The notes under the pieces are model-generated. The model was not told the DNA's origin and did not search any database. It worked only from the letters and a program-made list of their open reading frames with translations. The position numbers were made by a program, and so were the translations under genes. Shown in pieces: positions 5,693-10,680 of a DNA stretch of 10,680 bases. Each line of letters opens with the position of its first letter. Within the stretch, counting starts at the first letter, position 1. The stretch lies in NCBI GenBank assembly GCA_020053155.1, contig JAGVNS010000099.1, positions 1 to 10,680 on the forward strand, read 5' to 3'. The DNA is from Nitrososphaerota archaeon (GTDB lineage Archaea > Iainarchaeota > Iainarchaeia > Iainarchaeales > VGJJ01).

Positions 5693-6167
5693 GGATCAGA
5701 AAGAAACAATGGCAGCGTACGAATTGGGGTGGGAAAAACACGCGGAAAAGTTTGCGCGCAACATGGAGAAGTACGCGATGAATGATGTGGAGATTTTCTC
5801 CAAACACTTGGCTGGGAATAAGGTGTTGGACGTGGGGTGCGGCCCCGGCGTGTATTTGGAATGGTTTCGCGATAAAGGGTTGGATGGCATGGGCATTGAT
5901 TTGTCGGATAATTTCATTCGCGCGTGTATCGAGAAGGGATTGAACGTCCGGAAAATGGATTTGGAACACCCTATTCTCTGGCCGAATCAGTTTGATGGGG
6001 TATTTGCCCAAGCTTCCTTGATACACGTCCCCAAAAACAGGTTTGAAAAAGCATTGAATGGATTGGTGCGTTTGCTTAAACCGAATGGAATTTTTTGGTT
6101 AATCGTGAAAGAGGGGGAAGGCGAGCGGTTTGTGGATGATCCTTTTTCTCCAGGAAAGAAAAGGTGA
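5685..6167 (+). CDS. Class I SAM-dependent methyltransferase, cut short by an in-frame TGA
   Basis: The 160-residue open part begins inside the end of dus, with a strong GGAGGCGG at 5671-5678. It has the Rossmann-fold SAM signature VLDVGCGPGVYLEWF (residues 47-61), the acidic ribose-binding residue in GIDLSD, and the later strand RLLKPNGIFWLIV. It stops at TGA (6165-6167) after DPFSPGKKR. The same frame continues without error for 40 more codons to a TAG at 6288-6290. That continuation aligns with the end of the intact methyltransferase at 7082-7699: there DPFGVKRW-FNFFSDKEV, here DPFSPGKKR-TGA-YSYFTMSEM, so the TGA sits at the paralogue's Trp. It is a nonsense allele, a read-through site or a sequence error. 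The substrate is unknown; a tRNA or small-molecule target fits the operon partner only loosely. Confidence 0.85.
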   Translation: MFEDQKETMAAYELGWEKHAEKFARNMEKYAMNDVEIFSKHLAGNKVLDVGCGPGVYLEWFRDKGLDGMGIDLSDNFIRACIEKGLNVRKMDLEHPILWPNQFDGVFAQASLIHVPKNRFEKALNGLVRLLKPNGIFWLIVKEGEGERFVDDPFSPGKKR

Positions 6168-6290
6168 TACAGTTATTTTACCATGAGTGAAATGGAGAAG
6201 ATGCTGGCGCCCTATGAAATACTATATGGGGAACGTGATATGTCGAATCCTGATTACGTAAATTTGAAGTTTTTGTTTCGGAAAAAATAG
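6168..6290 (+). pseudogene. In-frame C-terminal remainder of the split methyltransferase
   Basis: Directly after the TGA at 6165-6167 the frame reads YSYFTMSEMEKML, then APYEILYGERDMSNPDY and VNLKFLFRKK, before TAG. The residues match the last roughly 40 residues of the intact paralogue (FNFFSDKEVRGFFGPYF ... FLNYLLRKK). The ending LFRKK versus LLRKK is especially close. An ATG at 6183 exists, but no Shine-Dalgarno motif precedes it, so this is unlikely to be an independent gene. The reading frame has not decayed, so the stop is recent, an error, or read through. Confidence 0.75.
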
Positions 6291-6349
6291 TTTCCGTGTT
6301 TGGAAAGGGGCCCGCTAGAAGGGCCGTTCTCTCCCAACCCACTTTGCTT

Positions 6350-6556
6350 TTACTTGTATTTCGCCCATGGTTTTTCCTGTGTATTATCGATGACAACCTC
6401 GCGGATGATGACCGTAGGGGCGGGCATGGGCTCTCCCCGGCTCTCGACCATTACATTATCCATGACCACGACGGGAACCATCGGGGCATTGCAATGGTTG
6501 CCTGGCGATTTGGACAAGAATCCGCAAGCGTTGCACTTGTATGCATTCAGATACAT
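6350..6556 (-). CDS. Small zinc-ribbon-like protein
   Basis: The 68-residue protein begins MYLNAYKCNACGF. Cysteines 8 and 11 form a C-x2-C knuckle. SPGNHCNAPMVPV (H21, C22) follows, like the PGHC-x-x-PM end of small archaeal/bacterial rubredoxin-type zinc ribbons. The rest is a short acidic/hydrophobic tail. The start is set by GGGAGG at 6564-6569, 7 bases before the ATG, which also argues that this short frame is real. It lies downstream of the unrecognised gene at 6667-7044 on the same strand with a 110-base gap, so the two may be cotranscribed. It is probably a metal-binding or nucleic-acid-binding accessory protein; no specific role can be assigned. Confidence 0.65.
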   Translation of the reverse strand: MYLNAYKCNACGFLSKSPGNHCNAPMVPVVVMDNVMVESRGEPMPAPTVIIREVVIDNTQEKPWAKYK

Positions 6557-6666
6557 ACAGCCGCCTCCCTTGGGGACTCGTACAATACTCGACCTTTGTT
6601 GTGTAAAAGAATGCTCCCTTGGAAATACCGTTACTTTGACAATTGACGTGCATTAGGTTGTTTTTT

Positions 6667-7044
6667 TTAGAGGTCAAAGCCTATGAGGAGGGTGGCTTCC
6701 TCTTTTTCCACGCGGACTTTTTTGGAAAGCCAGGTGTGGATGGCCAAACCGGGGGAGGAAGATACCACGTTTTTGGCGGGAACCTCGGGAAAGACAACGG
6801 GAGGGAATATGATTTCCCCTTTTTCTTTTTTCACGATCGTTTGCGTGGGCTCGCGCCAACTGGAATTATGGATGAGGCACACGCAGTGCTGTCTCCCCGC
6901 GGCCTCCAATACCCCTAAATTTTGGGCATCCTCGTGACGGATAATGTACTCTTTTTCGTCGGGCGTCAACAGGTAGTAGCGTGTGATTCCCTGGAGTCGG
7001 GACAATCCATGGATGATGTGCTTGATTTCCTGGGGCGGGGACAT
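6667..7044 (-). CDS. Hypothetical protein, 125 residues
   Basis: I do not recognise this protein. The start at 7044 is chosen because TATTATAC lies 24-31 bases upstream, the leaderless spacing; the frame is open further upstream, into the neighbouring gene's start. The predicted product is soluble, with no TM segment or signal. It begins with a helical part (SPPQEIKHIIHGLSRLQGI), followed by strands (TRYYLLTPDEKEYIIRHED), a polar segment with two close cysteines (HCVCLIHNSSW, C54 and C56), and a C-terminal half rich in Val, Pro and Lys that ends ATLLIGFDL. It is divergent from the intact methyltransferase with only 37 bp between start codons, so co-regulation is plausible. The T-run at 6661-6668 overlaps its stop on the opposite strand. 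Confidence 0.65.
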   Translation of the reverse strand: MSPPQEIKHIIHGLSRLQGITRYYLLTPDEKEYIIRHEDAQNLGVLEAAGRQHCVCLIHNSSWREPTQTIVKKEKGEIIFPPVVFPEVPAKNVVSSSPGLAIHTWLSKKVRVEKEEATLLIGFDL

Positions 7045-7048
7045 ATGC

Positions 7049-7075
7049 CTATTTAGGGAACAGCACCGTATAATA
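7049..7075. promoter_or_regulatory. Overlapping divergent leaderless promoters
   Basis: The 37 bp between the two start codons hold CTATTTAG (7049-7056), about 26-33 bases before the plus ATG at 7082. They also hold TATTATAC on the minus strand (7068-7075), 24-31 bases before the minus ATG at 7044. Each TATA box sits close to the opposite gene's start point, so the two promoters should compete for the same DNA. Confidence 0.5.
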
Positions 7076-7081
7076 GGGAAT

Positions 7082-7699
7082 ATGGCTTTACGGCCCCCAA
7101 AGGAAGGATACAAGGACATTACGAGACTTGCCTATGAACGAAAGGCGGACGCCTTTGAGAAAGTGTATGAACAGCACTTCTCCCAGGTAAAGCCGTTTGC
7201 GGACAGGTTTTGCAATGTTTTACACGGAAAAACCGTGATTGATTTGGGAGCGGGTCCCGGGACGCATGCTCACTATTTTTATGAAAAAGGATTGGACATC
7301 CTGTGCGTGGATTATTCCAAAGAGATGCTCCGCCGGTGCGCCGCGAAGGGAGTAAAGGGGTTATTGGTGGACATCGAGGATTTTTGGATGCCCGACAAGA
7401 CGGTAGACGGGATATGGATGTACTCTTCCCTGCGCCACATCAGGGACGAGAACATTCCCGCCGTTGTCCAAAATTTGGCCCGGATGCTCAAGCCGAGGGG
7501 AGTGGTAGGATTGGCCGTCTCGGAGGGGAAAAAGGACCGGTATGACGTTGACCCGTTTGGAGTGAAGCGTTGGTTCAATTTTTTCTCGGACAAGGAAGTT
7601 AGGGGATTTTTTGGGCCCTATTTCGGGGTGGTGGATTTTACGCGCACGGATTATGGAAACGGAAACGTTTTCCTCAATTATTTGCTGAGAAAAAAATAA
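7082..7699 (+). CDS. Class I SAM-dependent methyltransferase
   Basis: The product has 205 residues from the leaderless ATG at 7082; the frame is open from 6983, but that would overlap the divergent gene. The SAM-binding motif I is TVIDLGAGPGTHAHYF (51-66), and the acidic residue of motif II is in LCVDYSKEML (D77). LLVDIEDFWMPDKTVDGIW corresponds to the motif III/IV region, and LARMLKPRGVVGLAVSEG is the late strand. The C-terminal part DPFGVKRWFNFF and the closing LLRKK match the split methyltransferase at 5685-6290, so the two are paralogues. The acceptor substrate is not evident. It faces pepF at its 3' end across a short gap with a 7-bp inverted repeat. Confidence 0.88.
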   Translation: MALRPPKEGYKDITRLAYERKADAFEKVYEQHFSQVKPFADRFCNVLHGKTVIDLGAGPGTHAHYFYEKGLDILCVDYSKEMLRRCAAKGVKGLLVDIEDFWMPDKTVDGIWMYSSLRHIRDENIPAVVQNLARMLKPRGVVGLAVSEGKKDRYDVDPFGVKRWFNFFSDKEVRGFFGPYFGVVDFTRTDYGNGNVFLNYLLRKK

Positions 7700-7734
7700 T
7701 GGAAGGAATGTGAGATGAAACCTCCCCGGCAAAC

Positions 7735-7756
7735 ACGTGAAAAATAAAGTTCACGT
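7735..7756. terminator. Possible bidirectional hairpin between convergent genes
   Basis: ACGTGAA (7735-7741) pairs with TTCACGT (7750-7756) around an A-rich 8-base loop. The right arm includes the stop codon of pepF, and T-runs follow on the minus strand (TTTATTTTT). It lies between the convergent methyltransferase and pepF. A shared terminator is plausible but weakly supported. Confidence 0.35.
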
Positions 7757-9513
7757 TTTCGTGAGCCGCTTCATCTTTTTTTCGAGCAAATCGAATCCTT
7801 TCTGCCAACTACCCTTTTTGGCGGGGTCAAAACCAATTTCAAGCAGCATTTTCTCAGGGTTTTTACTTCCACCATACGAAAGGAATTTTTCATACTGGGG
7901 AATGAAATCCTTTCCTTCTTTTTGATAGCGTTCAAAGAGTGCCAGTACCAAGAGCTGCCCAAATGCGTAGGCGTACACGTAAAAGGGTGCGTGAAAAAAG
8001 TGGGGAATTCCCCCCCATTCAAATTGGGCGTTGGAGGGAATCTGCATCTTTTTCCCAAATTGCGTGCGAAGGTTTTGAAAATACGCATTGTTAATATCTG
8101 GAATTGTTTTTCCTTCCCTTACTAACTCAAAGGCTTCTTTTTCAAAGAGGCAGAAAAACGCCTGGCGTTGAATGGTGGCATACGCATCATCAAGTTGGTG
8201 CGCGAGAAGGTACTGTTCAAATAGGGAACCTCTATTTTCATCAGCCATTTTTTGGGATAGAAGCATTTCTCCAAATGTGGATGCGGTCTCCGCGAGGGGC
8301 AGTGGAGCATGGGCGTTGAAGATGGAATGTTTGCGTGCCAAGTGGGAGTGTACGGCGTGACCCAATTCGTGTGCAAGCGTGCTCACGTCCTGGAAGCGAT
8401 GCGTCCAGTTCAGCATGACAAAACTTGTTTCACGTGGAGTAATACCTGCACAGAACGCCCCGCTTTTTTTTCCTTTTCGAAGGGGAACATCCATTCTCTT
8501 TTCGCGCAGCACACGGTCGGCCTCCTTTTTGAAGCGAGGTGAAAAAGCATTGTACGCTTCCATGACGCGTGAGTACCCTTCTTCAAACGACCATTTTTTT
8601 TCAGGATGAGGAAAGGACGCATAGAGGTGATGCCGGGAAAAAGGGAGGTGGAGCGTTTTGGTCTTCCATTTAAAATATCGCTGAAAAATGTCCGTGTTTT
8701 GGGTGCAGACGTTTAGAAACGTTTCTACCATTTCATCCGATAAATCATTGGAGAGGTTTTGCACCGAAATGGGAGAAGCGAATTTTCGTACGTCCACATT
8801 CTCATTCCACGTGTCCAAAATGATGTTTCGGTATATTTCCCCCATTTTTGCATTTTCGCTCCCGTATTTATTCCAGAGTAAGTTGTACGCTTGAACCCGC
8901 TCGTTGGCGCGTGGGCTTTGAACGTATGCGCGAATTTCTTCTTCTCGCAGCATTTTTGTTTTGGTTCTCATTTTCCAGGGGAAGGTGTACTCGCTGGTGA
9001 TGATATCATAGAGTTTTGTCAGGGCGTTTGTTCCCGTGAGGTCTTTCACATTTATAATCTGCTCTTCTTTTTCACTCAACACGTATTTTTTGTATTTTCG
9101 CATTTCGGAAAGGGCATACGCGTATTCTTTGTTTTTTGGCAGGCATTTTTGAGCTGTTTTCTCATCAATATTTTTCCACCATATTCCAAAAAATAACCGC
9201 TTATTGGCCAGACGTGTCAGAATGCCTTCCGCGTGTGCCTCCAGGGCTTTTGCATTCTCATCCTGCGTGTTTTGGGCGAACGTGAGTCCGATATATGCTC
9301 CAATTTTTTGGCTTGTTTCAGCGATAGCTTCGCTTTCGCGCATGATTTGCTCAACCAACACCTGCGCGGGATTTTTTTCAATTTTTTTCGATAGGATTCA
9401 ATTTTTTTTGTTTTGACTTCCATTTGACGCAGGGCGTTGTTCAATTCCTTTTCGTTTTTGAAAATCTGGGTCAAGTCCCACGTGGGAAGGGTGGTGTTTG
9501 GGGAGGGTGCCAT
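7751..9513 (-). CDS. pepF: M3-family oligoendopeptidase F, frameshifted near its N-terminus
   Basis: Joining two frames gives a protein of about 587 residues, the normal size for PepF. The N-terminal part starts at ATG 9513 (MAPSPNTTLPTWDLTQIF), with TATA element GTTTATAAC 22-30 bases upstream. It runs to KKLKK and then shifts frame in an A7 run (9372-9378). The rest continues from NPAQVLVEQIM in the -1 frame to a TGA at 7751. Zn-binding HELGH lies near residue 382-386, and the third ligand is the Glu of LAETASTFGEML (about 409). Family features downstream (FFHAPFYVYAYAFGQLL) are intact. The enzyme would be a cytoplasmic zinc metallopeptidase that trims short peptides. The shift may be a real mutation, slippage that restores the frame, or a homopolymer error. 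The long frame alone, from a GTG at 9361, gives 536 residues with the whole active site. Confidence 0.9.
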
Positions 9514-9534
9514 GTTTGTTCGAGTGAATGGAGG

Positions 9535-9543
9535 GTTATAAAC
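9535..9543 (-). promoter_or_regulatory. TATA box for pepF, overlapping the ABC gene stop codon
   Basis: On the minus strand GTTTATAAC is 22-30 bases before the pepF ATG at 9513 and contains the TAA stop (9538-9536) of the upstream ABC gene. It supports a leaderless pepF start at 9513 rather than the ATG at 9546. Confidence 0.55.
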
Positions 9544-10680
9544 CATTCCCGTTTGCGCTCTGCTGGCGCCAGAACGCGTAATACAATCCCTTTTTGCGCA
9601 ACAATTGCGCGGCGCTTCCTTGCTCGATTATTTTTCCCTTTTCCAACACGTAAATCCTGTCCGCATGCGTTAACGTGGAGAGTCGGTGCGCGATGAGGAT
9701 GCAGATGAGCTCCGGCCTGCGTTCCTTGATTTGGTTAATGGTTTCTGTGATGGACTTTTCGGTAATGGAATCCAATGCGCTCGTGGCTTCGTCGAAGATG
9801 AGGAGGTCTGGTTTTCGCAATAGTGCGCGGGCGATGGCCAGGCGCTGTTTCTCTCCCCCCGAGAGTTTGATTCCCCCTTCCCCAATCTTGTTGTCCAATC
9901 CTTTGTCTCCCCGCGTCACTAGGTGGATGGCATTGGCGTCACGCAATGCGTCCATGCATTCCTCGTCCGTGGCCGTTGGGTTGACAAACAACAGGTTTTC
10001 ACGCAGGGTTCCGGCGAACAACTGCGTTTCCTGCGCTACAACGCCGATGCGCTTGCGCAACGCCTCCAGATTTATTTTTTGCAAATCGATTTGGTTGATG
10101 CGTATTGTTCCATGGGTGGGGGCGTATAGCCCCGTGAGGAGTTTTACCATCGTCGATTTTCCGCTTCCACTTGAACCCGCAAAGGCGACCGTTTCCCCTT
10201 CCCGGATGTCGAGCGTGATTTCATGGAGCGTGGGGGTGGAGGATGGGTGGTAGTGGAAGGAGACATTCTCATATGTAATGCGCGTTATTTTGGGCACGGT
10301 GATGGGGTTGCGGGGTTTGGGTTGGGGGGGAAGTGAGAGTATTTCATCCAATGCTTCTAAACTGGCGCGCGCTTCTTGGTAACGCTGTGCCACCGTTCCC
10401 ATTTCTGCCAGCGGGCCAAAAATGAAGAAGGAGTAGAAGAGCAAGGAAAACAATGCTCCCAGGGTCATTTCTCCCTGGAACACGAGCCAGAGCATGATAA
10501 ATAACAATCCCGTGCGCAGCGCGTTGATTAATGTTCCCTGTACAAATGCCAGCATTCGAACGAGCTTTACTTTTTTCAATTCCAATTCCAAAATTTTGGT
10601 GTTGACTTGATTCAGCCTTTCTATTTCCTGGTTTTCCAGACCCATGCTCTTGACCAATTCAACGTTGCGGATGGTTTCGG
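9536..10680 (-). CDS. ABC exporter, fused permease-ATPase (C-terminal part, truncated by the window)
   Basis: The frame runs off the right edge: codons for ETIRNVELVKS precede the first in-window start-like codon, so the N-terminus and most TM helices are missing. About 380 residues are visible. The end of the TM domain has two hydrophobic helices (LINALRTGLLFIMLWLVF and LGALFSLLFYSFFIFGPLA). The nucleotide-binding domain follows with Walker A GSSGSGKST, Q-loop AQETQLF, signature LSGGEKQR, Walker B LLIFDEATSALD (with D-loop) and switch His in AHRLS, all intact. This arrangement is the MsbA/multidrug-type exporter half-transporter, which works as a homo- or heterodimer and pumps lipids, drugs or peptides outward using ATP. 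The substrate cannot be told. The stop is 22 bases from the start of pepF, on the same strand. Confidence 0.93.
   Translation of the reverse strand, partial: ETIRNVELVKSMGLENQEIERLNQVNTKILELELKKVKLVRMLAFVQGTLINALRTGLLFIMLWLVFQGEMTLGALFSLLFYSFFIFGPLAEMGTVAQRYQEARASLEALDEILSLPPQPKPRNPITVPKITRITYENVSFHYHPSSTPTLHEITLDIREGETVAFAGSSGSGKSTMVKLLTGLYAPTHGTIRINQIDLQKINLEALRKRIGVVAQETQLFAGTLRENLLFVNPTATDEECMDALRDANAIHLVTRGDKGLDNKIGEGGIKLSGGEKQRLAIARALLRKPDLLIFDEATSALDSITEKSITETINQIKERRPELICILIAHRLSTLTHADRIYVLEKGKIIEQGSAAQLLRKKGLYYAFWRQQSANGNGL

Noticed and set aside
5685..6290. UGA reassigned to Trp throughout the genome
   Set aside because: TGA ends the winged-helix, racemase, dus and pepF genes at the natural family lengths, and the split methyltransferase itself uses TGG for its other Trp residues.
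6296..6656. Plus-strand frames of 116 and 118 codons across 6296-6656
   Set aside because: They overlap the zinc-ribbon gene, which has a C-x2-C motif and a good Shine-Dalgarno motif on the other strand. The plus frames have low-complexity composition and no start signal.
9675..10253. 192-codon plus-strand frame opposite the ABC ATPase
   Set aside because: It is exactly antisense to Walker A, the signature motif and Walker B. It is an artefact of codon bias in the ATPase gene.
1..10680. CRISPR array or tandem direct repeats
   Set aside because: No regularly spaced identical repeats of 20 or more bases were seen on either strand.

Overview
This window looks archaeal. Most genes that head a transcription unit have an AT-rich TATA-like box 22-30 bases before the ATG and no room for a leader (leaderless starts at 1715, 3954, 7044, 7082, 9513). 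Genes inside operons, or with leaders, instead carry purine-rich Shine-Dalgarno motifs (GGAGG types before 2146, 4751, 5685, 6556). A ribbon-helix-helix/PIN pair, a membrane-anchored winged-helix protein, short hypothetical proteins and Cys-rich secreted proteins fit a small archaeal genome, possibly of the DPANN type. That lineage is my inference; there is no rRNA here to place it.

Layout, left to right. (1) 115-630 (+): a two-TM protein with a cytoplasmic winged helix, preceded by a perfect 16-bp palindrome. (2) 643-1335 (-): an Asp/Glu-racemase family gene that looks AT-richer than its neighbours. (3) 1336-1714: noncoding, holding what resembles the right end and omega-RNA scaffold of an IS200/IS605 (TnpB) element without its gene. 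(4) 1715-3342 (+): two tandem secreted or membrane-anchored Cys-rich proteins that share a six-Cys module, the second fused to a long Cys-rich repeat region. (5) 3511-3584 (-): tRNA-Ile(GAU), followed by about 370 bases of noncoding sequence with strong inverted repeats. (6) 3954-4665: a CopG-like RHH gene and a PIN nuclease gene, tail to tail and overlapping by 26 bp. (7) 4751-6290 (+): a tRNA-dihydrouridine synthase gene overlapping a class I methyltransferase gene that is split by one in-frame TGA. (8) 6350-7044 (-): a small zinc-ribbon protein and an unrecognised 125-residue protein. (9) 7082-7699 (+): a second, intact methyltransferase related to the split one. (10) 7751-9513 (-): an M3 oligoendopeptidase (PepF) gene with a frameshift in an A7 run. 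(11) 9536-10680 (-): the C-terminal part of an ABC exporter, running off the window.

Functionally this is mostly housekeeping: tRNA modification, a tRNA, peptide degradation and export. A secreted/cell-surface block and an RHH/PIN pair are set into it. The most informative oddities are the in-frame TGA lying exactly where the paralogue next door has Trp, the homopolymer frameshift in pepF, the six-Cys module shared by two adjacent secreted proteins, the orphan omega-RNA-like sequence, and very compact divergent leaderless promoters. I do not see a clear multi-gene defence island or any other obviously new system.
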